64,000 bases of DNA, from NCBI GenBank assembly GCA_001513105.1, contig LFSH01000083.1:1-64000 (forward strand), written 5' to 3'. The stretch's first letter is position 1. Every line of letters begins with the position of its first letter. The stretch is from Clostridiales bacterium DTU070 (GTDB lineage Bacteria > Bacillota > Clostridia > DSM-8532). A model generated the notes under the pieces. That model was given only the letters and a program-made list of their open reading frames with translations, made no database searches and had not been told where the DNA came from. Shown in pieces: positions 1-8,653 of the stretch. A program made the position numbers and the translations under genes.

Positions 1-100
1 CGGTAGCAGTGTCAGTCTTTTTTGCAGAACAGCCCGCCATTATGCCCGCTGTTAAGACGAGCGCAAGGAAAACCGCCATAATCCTTTTCGTTCTTTTCAT
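1..100 (-). CDS. N-terminus of a lipoprotein (partial)
   Basis: Only the first 33 codons lie in the window; the gene runs off the left edge. The translation begins MKRTKRIMAVFLALVLTAG and continues IMAGCSAKK: a basic start, a hydrophobic stretch and a Cys after Ala-Gly, which is a type II (lipoprotein) signal peptide. A ribosome binding site GGAGGG sits at 107-112, six bases before the ATG at 98-100. The Lys/Thr-rich linker after the Cys is typical of Clostridia solute-binding lipoproteins, so an ABC-importer binding protein is the likeliest identity, but nothing beyond the signal peptide can be seen. Confidence 0.75.
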   Translation of the reverse strand, partial: MKRTKRIMAVFLALVLTAGIMAGCSAKKTDTAT

Positions 101-283
101 TTTTATCCCTCCTTATAAAATCCCGCCTTTTCTTTCTTTATCCTTTTTGACGAATGCTGGTATTTTTTTGTTCCCTTTATACTCTCAGCCAAAAGTCCTG
201 ATTGATGCAGATATTCAGGCCGGGTTTTAAAATTATGTTTACCGGCAGCATTTTAATGGTAAAAATACACAGTAAAATAGTGA

Positions 284-311
284 TTTATTTTTACATGTAC
301 AATGCTATAAT
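284..311 (+). promoter_or_regulatory. Extended -10 promoter for the acyl-CoA ligase gene
   Basis: An extended -10 element TGCTATAAT lies at 303-311 with a weak -35 (TTTATT, 284-289) 16 bases upstream. The ligase ATG follows at 344 after AGGAGG at 331-336. The remainder of 113-343 shows nothing else recognisable. Confidence 0.5.
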
Positions 312-343
312 TAAAAGAACAATGATTATCAGGAGGTTACCGA

Positions 344-2107
344 ATGAACAATAAAAAGCTGTATTCAGTAAGACCGGTACGCGATTTGAAGGACATGCTT
401 GCCCAAAGCGTTGCCCTGTTAGGCGATCGTCCGGCATTTGTTTTCAGGAATACAGACGGGGTTATGTCTGAAATCACATACAATACTTTTGGAAATCATG
501 TTAAAGCATTCGGTACAGCTCTTTTAAACATGGGATTGAAAGGAAAGTCCATAGCTTTGATTGGTGAAAACCGGTACGAATGGTGTGTAACCTATCTGGC
601 AGTGGTTAACGGAGTTGGTACCATTGTGCCTTTGGATAAAGAATTACCGGTTCATGATATTCAGAACCTGCTCAGGGAGTCCCGGGCGGAAGCAGTGGTT
701 TTCTCGGGGCGGCATATGGACGCAGTGAAAGAGATTAAGGATTTGTTTCCCGAAGTCGTACACTGGATTTGCATGGATGATACTTCCGAGGAATGGGCAA
801 TATCTTTCGCCGAGCTTATTGCAAAGGGAGAAAGGATCCTGTCCGGGGGCGGGAATCAATTTGATTCAATCGCCATAGACCCGGACGATGCCGTGATTCT
901 ACTTTTTACTTCGGGCACTACCGGCTTTGCAAAGGGGGTATTGCTATCCCACAGGAATATCTGTACGGTTATTACAGGCGTATCTGCAACGGTTAAAGTA
1001 ACACCGGAGGACAGGGTGCTTTCCGTGCTCCCACTGCATCATACCTATGAATGTACGCTCGGATTCCTTACCATTATCTACAGCGGTGCATCCATAGCCT
1101 TCAGCGACGGGCTCAGGCATATTCCCAGGAATATGAAGGAATACACCCCGACTATTTTAGTCACCGTACCGCTGCTGCTGGAAAATGTGTACAGGAAAGT
1201 CTGGTCACAGGCCGAAAAGGAAAAGGGAATGAAGAGAAAACTGGTGATGGGACAGGTCATCAGCGGATTTTTATACAACGTCCTGGGAGTTGATATACGC
1301 CGCAGGCTATTTGATAAAATCCACCAGAACTTCGGTGGAAAACTTCGTTTGTTCATTACCGGGGCCGCTGCCATCGATCCTTCCATATCGAGGGGATTCC
1401 GGAAGTGGGGATTCTCGGTACTGCAGGGGTACGGCCTTACAGAATGCTCTCCTCTTGTGGCCGGAAACCGAGACAACGCTTTTCGTGACGACTCTGCCGG
1501 AATTGCAATCCCGGGTGTGGAGATGAAAATCCACAATCCTGACAAAAAGGGAATCGGTGAGATAATTGTAAAAGGCGCAAACGTAATGAAGGGCTATTTC
1601 AAGAATATAAAGGAAACACAGCGCGTGCTTGTTGACGGATGGTTTCACACGGGAGACCTGGGCCGAATCGACAGACGGGGTTTTCTATATATTACAGGCC
1701 GGCTTAAGAACGTAATTGTCACAAAGAACGGGAAAAACATTTTCCCCGAAGAGCTTGAAAGCTATATAAAAGACAGTCCCTTTGTAGGTGAATGCATTGT
1801 CTACGGTGAGCTTGACGAAAAATCCGGGGAAACCCATGTAAAGGCACAGATCTTCCCAAACCTTGACGCCATACGGGAAAAACTGAAAAATGTGAACCTG
1901 AAAATTGACACCGAGGAAATTACCGAGGAGATCAGAAAACTGTTCAGGGAAGTAATAAGGAGTGTAAACCGCAGATTACCGTTATACAAGCATATTCGTT
2001 TCATCAGTATACGTGAAAGTGAATTTGAAAAGACCACAACGAGGAAAATCAAGCGATATTCTCATCATCTGCAGAGAATAAAGGATGAATTCCCGGTGTA
2101 TCCGTAA
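344..2107 (+). CDS. AMP-forming long-chain acyl-CoA ligase
   Basis: 587 residues, full length for the ANL superfamily. It would activate a fatty acid with ATP to an acyl-adenylate and then form acyl-CoA in the cytoplasm. The P-loop-like motif TSGTTGFAKG is near residue 190, the adenylate-binding region QGYGLTECSP near 365, the hinge motif GDLGRIDRRGFLYITGR near 445, and the C-terminal catalytic lysine region KNGKNIFPEELE near 470. AGGAGG at 331-336 fixes the start. It stands alone and converges on the EF-G-like gene with a shared terminator. Substrate chain length cannot be read from sequence; o-succinylbenzoate-type or other acid ligases are less likely because the best resemblance is to FadD-type proteins. 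Confidence 0.85.
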   Translation: MNNKKLYSVRPVRDLKDMLAQSVALLGDRPAFVFRNTDGVMSEITYNTFGNHVKAFGTALLNMGLKGKSIALIGENRYEWCVTYLAVVNGVGTIVPLDKELPVHDIQNLLRESRAEAVVFSGRHMDAVKEIKDLFPEVVHWICMDDTSEEWAISFAELIAKGERILSGGGNQFDSIAIDPDDAVILLFTSGTTGFAKGVLLSHRNICTVITGVSATVKVTPEDRVLSVLPLHHTYECTLGFLTIIYSGASIAFSDGLRHIPRNMKEYTPTILVTVPLLLENVYRKVWSQAEKEKGMKRKLVMGQVISGFLYNVLGVDIRRRLFDKIHQNFGGKLRLFITGAAAIDPSISRGFRKWGFSVLQGYGLTECSPLVAGNRDNAFRDDSAGIAIPGVEMKIHNPDKKGIGEIIVKGANVMKGYFKNIKETQRVLVDGWFHTGDLGRIDRRGFLYITGRLKNVIVTKNGKNIFPEELESYIKDSPFVGECIVYGELDEKSGETHVKAQIFPNLDAIREKLKNVNLKIDTEEITEEIRKLFREVIRSVNRRLPLYKHIRFISIRESEFEKTTTRKIKRYSHHLQRIKDEFPVYP

Positions 2108-2179
2108 CATACAGGAACAGGGATGAACTTTGGTTTTAGCCGCCATGCTTACAGATTCACAAGGAACCGTTATGATCAG

Positions 2180-2211
2180 AAAAAGGCTGTAACAGATGTT
2201 ACAGCCTTTTT
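2180..2211. terminator. Bidirectional intrinsic terminator
   Basis: A perfect 9-bp stem GGCTGTAAC (2185-2193) / GTTACAGCC (2198-2206) with a four-base loop is flanked by A5 on the left and T5 on the right. It can stop both the ligase gene and the convergent EF-G-like gene. Confidence 0.85.
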
Positions 2212-2224
2212 CGCGCATTTATAT

Positions 2225-4306
2225 TTATTCTTCAGCTTCTCTTTCACGTTTGGCTTCTTCAATAACCTTTTCAGCTACGTTTGCAGGAGCTTCTTCATAT
2301 CTTTCAAACCTGATTGTAAATGAACCCCTGTCCTGCGTAAGTGATCTTAAGTCTGTGGCATATCCGAACATTTCCGCCTCGGGTACTTCAGCCACAACCT
2401 GCTGCATACCGTGCCCGCATGGATTCATTCCAAGAATACGTCCCCTGCGTTTGTTCAGGTCACCGATTATATCTCCCATATAGCTGTCCGGAACAATAAC
2501 CTCAACATGGGAAATGGGTTCGAGGAGAACAGGGCCTGCCTGCGGCAATCCTTCCTTGTATGCAAGGCTCGCTGCGATCTTGAATGCCATTTCAGAGGAA
2601 TCAACAGGGTGATACTTACCGTCAACCAGTGTTGCCTTGAGGTTCACTACAGGGTAACCGGCAAGAACGCCTTTCTGGATGCTTTCCCTGAGTCCTTTTT
2701 CAACTGCAGGGAAGTACTGTTTCGGAACGGCACCGCCGAAAATCTTTTCCTCGAATACCAGATCCTCTGTCGGACCGGGTTCAAATTCAATCCACACATC
2801 CCCGAACTGGCCGTGTCCGCCGGACTGTTTCTTATGCTTACCTTCTACCTTGACCTTTTTCCTGATTGTCTCACGATATGCTACCTTCGGCCTGGTCAGG
2901 TCAACTTCAACCTTGAACTTTGATTTTAGTTTGCTGAGAATCAGGTCAAGGTGCTGATCTCCGATACCAGAAATAATGGTTTGCTTGGTCTCGTTATTCA
3001 GTTCAACCTTGAAGGTTTGATCCTCTTCCATCAGGCGTGTAAGACCGGCACTTATCTTTTCCTCGTCGCCCTTTGTCTTGGGCATAACAGCCATTGACAG
3101 CATGGGCTGAGGGAATGTAATTTCAGGCAATATCACGGGCTTTTCCTTTGTGCAGAGGGTATCATTTGTTGCGGTAACCGTAAGTTTTGCAACGGCTCCG
3201 ATATCGCCTGTAACCAGCTTGTCGGTATTTATCTGCTGTTTGCCCTTGAGAATAAACAGCTGGGAAATTTTTTCGGTCTTGTCCTTTTTGACATTGTAAA
3301 CTGTTGAGTCTGATTTCAGGACCCCTGACATTACCTTAACGTATGAAATCTTTCCTACAAACGGATCCACCATGGTCTTGAAAACCAGAACTGACAATGC
3401 TTCGTCATTGCTTGTGGAAAGCTCTATAGTATCATCGCTGTTGGGTTTTTTGGCCGTTACCTTTCCTCTTTCACTAAAAGCCGGTACATAATTGACTATT
3501 GCATCCAGCAGCAGTTTCACACCGGCATGATTAATTGCCGAACCGCAGAATACAGGTGCAATATCACCGGTTTTAATTCCTGCCTGCAACCCCTTTAAAA
3601 TCTCGTCCTGTGTAAAGGTTTCCCCTGAGAAATACTTGTCCAGGAGCTCTTCATCGGTCTCGGCAACAGCCTCCAAAACACCTTCACGATATTTTTCAAC
3701 GGTATCTGACATATCGGCAGGTATATCCGATTCAACCAAATCATTACCTTTAAAGCGGATTGCTTTCATGGTTGCTACATTAACAATCCCTGCCATAGCC
3801 CCATTTTCCATGATGGGCAATTCATATGCAATAACACTTTTTCCGAATTTCTCCTGCAGCTGTTCAAAAACTTTATAATAGTCGGAGTGCTCTTCATCAA
3901 TTTTGCTGATAAAGAACAGTTTGGGAAGCCCCAATGCCGATGCTTCATCCCATGCCTTTTCAGTTCCGACCTGTACGCCGTCCTTGGCGCTTGCCAGTAT
4001 AACAACCCCATCAGCTACGCGTATTCCCTGCTTCATTTCACCAACAAAATCAAAATAACCTGGAGTGTCAATAATATTAACCTTATGGCCCTTCCACTCC
4101 AAATGCGCCAATGATGTATTGGTAGTTATCTGACGTTTAATTTCTTCAGGATCATAGTCCATGACTGTATTTCCGCTGACAACACTGCCAAACCTGTCGA
4201 TTGCCTTGGCGTTAAAAAGCATCGACTCTGCCAGTGTTGTCTTGCCCACCCCTCCATGGCCGAGCAGGCAAACATTGCGTATTTTGTCTACGCTGTATTC
4301 CTTCAT
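2225..4306 (-). CDS. EF-G-like translational GTPase (FusA2 type)
   Basis: 693 residues, the normal length of an elongation factor G paralogue. The GTPase domain has G1 GHGGVGKT (residues 17-24), G2 around RQITTNTS, and G3 DTPGYFDF. The G4 motif, NKxD in canonical EF-G, here reads SKID in the stretch KLFFISKIDEEH. Domains II to V follow, with the domain IV region GGHGQFGDVWIEFEPG. The ribosome binding site AAGGGGGAA is just before the ATG. The divergence of G1 and G4 and the absence of rpsL/rpsG/tuf neighbours suggest an accessory EF-G-like factor, not the main translocase. Its specific role in these bacteria is not established. Confidence 0.85.
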   Translation of the reverse strand: MKEYSVDKIRNVCLLGHGGVGKTTLAESMLFNAKAIDRFGSVVSGNTVMDYDPEEIKRQITTNTSLAHLEWKGHKVNIIDTPGYFDFVGEMKQGIRVADGVVILASAKDGVQVGTEKAWDEASALGLPKLFFISKIDEEHSDYYKVFEQLQEKFGKSVIAYELPIMENGAMAGIVNVATMKAIRFKGNDLVESDIPADMSDTVEKYREGVLEAVAETDEELLDKYFSGETFTQDEILKGLQAGIKTGDIAPVFCGSAINHAGVKLLLDAIVNYVPAFSERGKVTAKKPNSDDTIELSTSNDEALSVLVFKTMVDPFVGKISYVKVMSGVLKSDSTVYNVKKDKTEKISQLFILKGKQQINTDKLVTGDIGAVAKLTVTATNDTLCTKEKPVILPEITFPQPMLSMAVMPKTKGDEEKISAGLTRLMEEDQTFKVELNNETKQTIISGIGDQHLDLILSKLKSKFKVEVDLTRPKVAYRETIRKKVKVEGKHKKQSGGHGQFGDVWIEFEPGPTEDLVFEEKIFGGAVPKQYFPAVEKGLRESIQKGVLAGYPVVNLKATLVDGKYHPVDSSEMAFKIAASLAYKEGLPQAGPVLLEPISHVEVIVPDSYMGDIIGDLNKRRGRILGMNPCGHGMQQVVAEVPEAEMFGYATDLRSLTQDRGSFTIRFERYEEAPANVAEKVIEEAKREREAEE

Positions 4307-4512
4307 ACCAATTCCCCCTTATTTTAGCCTGTGCGTGCAGGCAGAATTGTTAAATATTAAAATTAGCTGGTTTATTTTAAGTAAGCGACATAACAGGGAA
4401 TAGAACATATCCCATTTGCAGCTCTTAAACTGTTCGGGTCCGGAATGACAGTATGTACAGTATTCCATAAAAAGGCCGGAATAAATACCGTTGTATCTAA
4501 ACCCTCTATCGT

Positions 4513-4521
4513 ATTATACCA
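4513..4521 (-). promoter_or_regulatory. Probable extended -10 promoter for the EF-G-like gene
   Basis: Read on the minus strand this is TGGTATAAT, an extended -10, about 205 bases before the EF-G-like start. A short inverted repeat CAAACT-TCAT-AGTTTG (4520-4535) overlaps the spacer and could bind a regulator. A near -35 TTAACA lies 15 bases upstream, which is short. Confidence 0.4.
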
Positions 4522-4693
4522 AACTTCATAGTTTGTTAATATAGATATAGAAATTTTTTTAAATTTAAGCAGTAAATTTGTTAATTTTATTAATATTGAT
4601 AGTATAACATGAATCCCAATAAAGTTTCCAGTAAAATATGCCGCACAGCGAAGCCTTCTTGTCTTACGGGAAATATTTTGAAAATGAAGCGAC

Positions 4694-4942
4694 TGTTTCC
4701 GGGCATTCGCATGATATCTCAAAAACATGAAGGCAAAGATATCGTGTAAATTCTCGGAAACAGCAGCTGCGTTTGCAAGAGCTGTGCGGTTCAGCTCGGG
4801 CAAGCCGAAACTCGCAAAAATGCTTTAGAAAAACTTAGCAAGTAGCATTTTTGCTCAAACAGTCGGCTTGCTGTTCCTCGCTCTGACCGCACATCTCTAA
4901 GCTGCACTCCGCTGAAAGTTTCCGAGAATTTACACGATATCT
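4694..4942. repeat. Large imperfect palindrome with 25-bp terminal inverted repeats
   Basis: A 25-bp sequence starting AGATATCGTGTAAATTCTCG at 4737-4761 is matched by its perfect reverse complement at 4918-4942. The interior continues the dyad imperfectly (GTGCGGT / GACCGCAC, CAAGCCGA / TCGGCTTG, GCAAAAATGCT / AGCATTTTTGC), so nearly all of 4737-4942 can fold into one long hairpin around a short centre near 4826-4842. A third, degraded copy of the terminal sequence lies at 4694-4718. No convincing target duplication or ORF is present. It resembles a non-coding MITE or REP-like element. Reading frames crossing it show no family resemblance and no ribosome binding site. Confidence 0.6.
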
Positions 4943-4975
4943 CCAAACAGTTGACCTTTATAGAAAAGCTATCAT

Positions 4976-5010
4976 GCAATGCGCGGAAACTTTTTATTCC
5001 GTTGCATTGC
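4976..5010. repeat. Small imperfect hairpin upstream of hisC
   Basis: GCAATGCGCGGAA (4976-4988) pairs with TTCCGTTGCATTGC (4997-5010) apart from one bulge and one mismatch. It lies between the large palindrome and the AT-rich hisC promoter region (TATAAT at 5050-5055), with no T-run. The rest of 4307-5124 is AT-rich and shows no gene. Confidence 0.45.
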
Positions 5011-5124
5011 TATTACTTGCCTGTTCCTGTTTTTTCTAATAAAATATTATATAATTATCACGGAGAAGATCATTCTTTGACCTTATCCTGATGCAATTAA
5101 CAGAATCAAGAAAGGATGATGTTC

Positions 5125-6198
5125 ATGTCTTTGCCCTACAGGGATGTCCTGAAAGATATTTCCCCGTACGTTCCGGGAAAACCTATAAGCGATGTTCAGA
5201 GGGAACTTGGTCTCAGCGAGGTTATTAAACTCGCGTCGAATGAAAACCCGTTCGGCTTTTCCAGGAAAGTTGAGAAAGCATTGAAGGACGTTATTTCCGA
5301 TATTCCGCTGTATCCTGACGGGAATACCACGGTTCTTCGTGAAAAACTTGCCGAAAAGCATGGCCTGAAACCCGAACAGTACATTTTCGGGGCAGGGTCT
5401 AACGAGATTATAACATTTATTGCCCAGGTTTTATTAAACCCGGGGGATGAATCGATATATGCCGAGCCTTCCTTCACCTGGTATTATACCGCTGTACAGA
5501 TGTCGGGTGCAAAACCCGTAGCAGTTCCGTTAAAAGATCATACCCATGATCTTGAAGCCATGAAAAAGGCTGTTACAGGCAGGACAAAAATCATATGGAT
5601 ATGCAATCCGAACAACCCGACAGGTACAATTGTCACAACCCGGGACCTGAATGACTTTTTGGAGTCGATACCCGGAAATATAGCAATAGTACTTGACGAA
5701 GCATATTACGAGTATGCAACGGGCGAAAATTATCCCGAAACATTGCCGCTGCTTCAGAAATATCCGAACCTGATTATCCTGCGCACATTTTCAAAGGCTT
5801 ATGGTCTTGCTTCGCTGCGCGTTGGCTATGGTATGGCGTCAGACGAGTTTATTTCGTACCTCAACCGTATACGCCCGCCGTTTAACGTAAACACGTTCGC
5901 GCAGGCAGCAGCAGTTGCCGCCCTCGATGACCAGGATTTCGTGGATAATACGGTCAAAGAGACAAAGAAGGGCCTGAATTTCCTGTACAGTGCCTTTGAC
6001 AGGTTAAACATCCGTTATGTCAAGTCCCACGCAAACTTTGTATGGGTGGAAACAAATCTTGCATCCACGGAATTGTTCAACAGGCTCTTACGCAAGGGCA
6101 TTATAATCCGCCCGTTTATGGGAAACTGGGTCAGAATAACCGTTGGAACACAGGAACAGAACGAAAAACTAATCGCCGCGATGGAAGAAGTGCTTTAA
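5125..6198 (+). CDS. hisC: Histidinol-phosphate aminotransferase (HisC family)
   Basis: 357 residues, a fold-type I PLP aminotransferase that would convert imidazole-acetol phosphate and glutamate to histidinol phosphate. Visible are the N-terminal LASNENPFG, the NPNNPTGT motif near residue 160, the DEAYYEYA motif carrying the cofactor Asp, the PLP lysine in RTFSKAYGLASLR near 220, and the C-terminal WVRITVGT. Three in-frame ATGs lie close together. The AAAGGA sequence at 5111-5116 abuts the first (5116) but is well spaced for the third, so 5125 is preferred. No other his gene is nearby, and CobD-like or aromatic aminotransferases share these motifs, so substrate is less certain. Its last 30 bases overlap convergent ispD. 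Confidence 0.85.
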   Translation: MSLPYRDVLKDISPYVPGKPISDVQRELGLSEVIKLASNENPFGFSRKVEKALKDVISDIPLYPDGNTTVLREKLAEKHGLKPEQYIFGAGSNEIITFIAQVLLNPGDESIYAEPSFTWYYTAVQMSGAKPVAVPLKDHTHDLEAMKKAVTGRTKIIWICNPNNPTGTIVTTRDLNDFLESIPGNIAIVLDEAYYEYATGENYPETLPLLQKYPNLIILRTFSKAYGLASLRVGYGMASDEFISYLNRIRPPFNVNTFAQAAAVAALDDQDFVDNTVKETKKGLNFLYSAFDRLNIRYVKSHANFVWVETNLASTELFNRLLRKGIIIRPFMGNWVRITVGTQEQNEKLIAAMEEVL

Positions 6199-6885
6199 AA
6201 TAGTTTCCGCAACTGAAAGGTCCTCGGCGGTGGTTATTTTTATATTGGTATAGCTGCCCATGACCATACGCACCCTGTACCCCAGCCTTTCTGCGAGAAC
6301 AGAATCATCGGTGCCGCGGAAACCGTTAAGAGCCGCACGGTTATGCGCCTCCAAAAGGATTTCCCTGCGGAATGACTGAGGGGTCTGTATGGTCCACAGA
6401 AAAGAGCGGTCGGGTGTATACTCCACGATGAGATTCTCTTTTACCTTCTTTATCGTATCCTTGACCGGTACGCCGACACAGGCCGCTCCGTCATGGGCTG
6501 CAACATCAACGGACCTCTGTATTATGTCTCCTGTCACAAAAGGCCTTGCACCGTCGTGAACCACAACGATATCCGAATCAGGGCTTACATGGCAAAGCCC
6601 GTTAAACACCGACTGCTGCCTGTCTTCGCCGCCTTTGGCGACAGCAATTATTTTTTTGAAACTGTAAGGCTTTTGAACCAAATCAATAAAAAAATCGTTA
6701 TCATTTTCATTAATAACAACGATTATTTCAGATATGCAGCCCGAATTTTCAAAGGCTTCTATTGTATGAGCAAGAACCGGCTTATTGCCAAGCAGCAGGT
6801 ACTGCTTGTTTATTTCGGTTTTCATCCGGGTTCCCTTGCCTGCTGCCACAATTACAGCCGAAACCTTATTATACCTGTTTCCCAT
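6169..6885 (-). CDS. ispD: 2-C-methyl-D-erythritol 4-phosphate cytidylyltransferase
   Basis: 238 residues, normal length. IspD joins CTP and methylerythritol phosphate in the non-mevalonate isoprenoid pathway. The N-terminal nucleotide loop AAGKGTRM (13-20) includes the catalytic Arg, followed by NKQYLLLGNKPVLAHT, the VVHDGARPFV motif near 108, and the GTDDSVLAE motif near 190. AAAGGTAG precedes the ATG. It lies 37 bases downstream of the PIN-TRAM gene in the same direction, as in many Firmicutes. ispF, often the next gene, is absent because hisC converges and overlaps the last codons. Confidence 0.95.
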   Translation of the reverse strand: MGNRYNKVSAVIVAAGKGTRMKTEINKQYLLLGNKPVLAHTIEAFENSGCISEIIVVINENDNDFFIDLVQKPYSFKKIIAVAKGGEDRQQSVFNGLCHVSPDSDIVVVHDGARPFVTGDIIQRSVDVAAHDGAACVGVPVKDTIKKVKENLIVEYTPDRSFLWTIQTPQSFRREILLEAHNRAALNGFRGTDDSVLAERLGYRVRMVMGSYTNIKITTAEDLSVAETILKHFFHRGD

Positions 6886-6922
6886 CTATACTACCTTTTC
6901 TTTGTTTTTATCCGGCAAACGG

Positions 6923-7960
6923 TCAGTCAGCCGTCTTGAATTTCGCAAATATCATTCTTCCTGCCGATGTCTGAAGTACGCTGGTTACTATTACATCAAC
7001 TTCGCAGCCCTTGTACTTGCAAGCTCCTTCAACAACAACCATCGTTCCGTCGTCCAGGTACCCTACACCCTGCCCGTTTTCCTTTCCTTCCTTAACTATT
7101 TTCACAGTCATCTCTTCGCCCGATACCGCAAGAGGTTTCAGCGCATTGGACAGATCGTTTATGTTCAGTATCGAGATACCTGATATGGATGCAACCTTGT
7201 TAAGATTATAGTCATTCGTGATGATGCATGCCTTTTCATCCTTCGCAAACTGCATCAGGCGTTCATCCACCTCGATGGAGGAATCATACTTTGTCTTTTG
7301 AACCTTCACGGGAATCCGCGAATCATTCTTAAGGCTGTTCAGGACGTCCAGACCGCGGCGTCCCTTTGCTCTGACCAAATCATCCTGCGAATCTGCAAGG
7401 TGCCTTAATTCCTCAAGTACGAAATCGGGGATTATGAGCTCGCCTTCCATAAACCCTGTACGGCAAATATCCAGGATCCTGCCGTCTATTATGACACTTG
7501 TATCAAGTACTTTTCTTGAAAAACTCTGCCTTTTCTTATCTTCCAGTATATTCTCGTTTCTCTTGGACAAGGCCAGAAAAACACCTAAACTGCCGAACAG
7601 GATATTGGTGATTATTGTCAGCGGAATTCCGATAATCTGAATTCTCATAAAGGCGACAGAGAGAAGATTTGCAATAATAAGCCCGGCTATCAGCCCGCCT
7701 GCGCAAATCATAAGCTCGTACAACGAAAGGGACAGCAGGATTTTTTCTATCTTTTCAACCGATACAACAGCAAAGCTGACTGTTTTACCTCCCACTATCA
7801 GCATAAGGGCACCGAATGTTAATGAAACAATCGCAATGATGCATATACCGGCAAATGAATACAGGTTGAAACCGGTTCTCAAAAACACAAACCGTGTAAC
7901 AGTATAACCGGTTATGCCGCCGACCACGGCAAAAGCACACTTAAGAGATTTTTCCAGCAT
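6923..7960 (-). CDS. Membrane PIN-TRAM domain protein (YacL family)
   Basis: 345 residues. Four hydrophobic segments fill the first ~125 residues, followed by a PIN nuclease domain beginning LDTSVIIDGRILDI with the acidic residues of the family (DxS, EELRHLAD, ITNDYNLNK), and a C-terminal TRAM domain (GQGVGYLDDGTMVVVEGA), which usually binds RNA. Known YacL proteins have this layout, and their cellular substrate is unclear. The longest frame begins at 7987, but AGGAG near 7971-7975 fits the ATG at 7960 (MLEKSLKCAF), so that start is used. It sits between carD and ispD on the same strand, the common Firmicutes order. Confidence 0.9.
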   Translation of the reverse strand: MLEKSLKCAFAVVGGITGYTVTRFVFLRTGFNLYSFAGICIIAIVSLTFGALMLIVGGKTVSFAVVSVEKIEKILLSLSLYELMICAGGLIAGLIIANLLSVAFMRIQIIGIPLTIITNILFGSLGVFLALSKRNENILEDKKRQSFSRKVLDTSVIIDGRILDICRTGFMEGELIIPDFVLEELRHLADSQDDLVRAKGRRGLDVLNSLKNDSRIPVKVQKTKYDSSIEVDERLMQFAKDEKACIITNDYNLNKVASISGISILNINDLSNALKPLAVSGEEMTVKIVKEGKENGQGVGYLDDGTMVVVEGACKYKGCEVDVIVTSVLQTSAGRMIFAKFKTAD

Positions 7961-8020
7961 CAGACCGACTCCTGACATAATAAACATGTATAATATATAT
8001 GTTCAGCTTCTGCTGCCAGC

Positions 8021-8500
8021 TTAAGCCCTGATCCTGTAATTTATCAGGTCCTCCACTTCATCAGGTTCCATATTCTCTGCAAAAACCAGTTCGCTGATCA
8101 GTATCCTCTTGGCATTGTTAAGCATTTTCCGCTCCCCTGTGGACAAACCCCTCTGCCTGTCACGGATGGTCAGGGCTTTTACAACATCAGCCACATCAAA
8201 TACATTTCCGCTTTTAATCTTGATCATGTTTTCGCGGTATCGCCTGTTCCAGTTTGAAGTCTGCTCAATATTCCGGTCCTCCAGGGAACTGAGAACCCTG
8301 TCTGCAACAGATTTGTCAACAACGGATCTGATTCCGATACTGTTGGCCTTGTTTATAGGAATCATCAGTCTCATTTCTCCAAAGGGCATTTTCATAACAT
8401 AGTACTTCTTCTTCTCACCTAAGATTTCCTTTTCCTCGATGGATTCAATAACTCCGGCTCCGTACATCGGGTATACTATCTTGTCGCCAACTTCATACAT
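8021..8500 (-). CDS. CarD-family transcription regulator
   Basis: 159 residues, standard length. CarD/CdnL proteins bind the RNA polymerase beta subunit and stabilise open promoter complexes. The N-terminal Tudor-like domain (VGDKIVYPMYGAGVIESIEE, residues 4-23) contacts polymerase. The helical C-terminal half (NWNRRYRENMIKIKSGNVFD onward) contacts DNA at the -10 upstream edge, with the Trp of this segment present. The ATG at 8500 is 14 bases from the AAGGAG sequence at 8515-8520, too far for a typical start. A four-codon upstream frame fits the spacing instead (separate entry). First gene of carD / PIN-TRAM / ispD. Confidence 0.93.
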   Translation of the reverse strand: MYEVGDKIVYPMYGAGVIESIEEKEILGEKKKYYVMKMPFGEMRLMIPINKANSIGIRSVVDKSVADRVLSSLEDRNIEQTSNWNRRYRENMIKIKSGNVFDVADVVKALTIRDRQRGLSTGERKMLNNAKRILISELVFAENMEPDEVEDLINYRIRA

Positions 8501-8507
8501 GATACAT
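8493..8507 (-). promoter_or_regulatory. Four-codon leader frame overlapping the carD start
   Basis: AAGGAG at 8515-8520 is seven bases from an ATG at 8507 that encodes Met-Tyr-His-Val and stops at TGA (8493-8495), seven bases inside carD. The carD ATG (8500) lies in another frame within this mini-gene. Ribosomes would initiate on the leader, terminate past the carD start and could re-initiate, so carD translation may be coupled to it. This is inference from spacing. Confidence 0.4.
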
Positions 8508-8653
8508 GTTTACACTCCTTTTCCAGCATCCATACCCCATATTCTTATCTCGTGTACACATTGTCCGAAAAATGACGGATACGTATGCAAGCGAAATACT
8601 TCACTGTCAGGAGATCTATTTATAATGTGATTAATCATGCAATGCCCTTTTGA

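Noticed and set aside
4372-4979. Minus-strand open frames across the palindrome region
   Set aside because: They cross the inverted repeat and AT-rich DNA, have no binding site and no recognisable motif, so they are not called genes.
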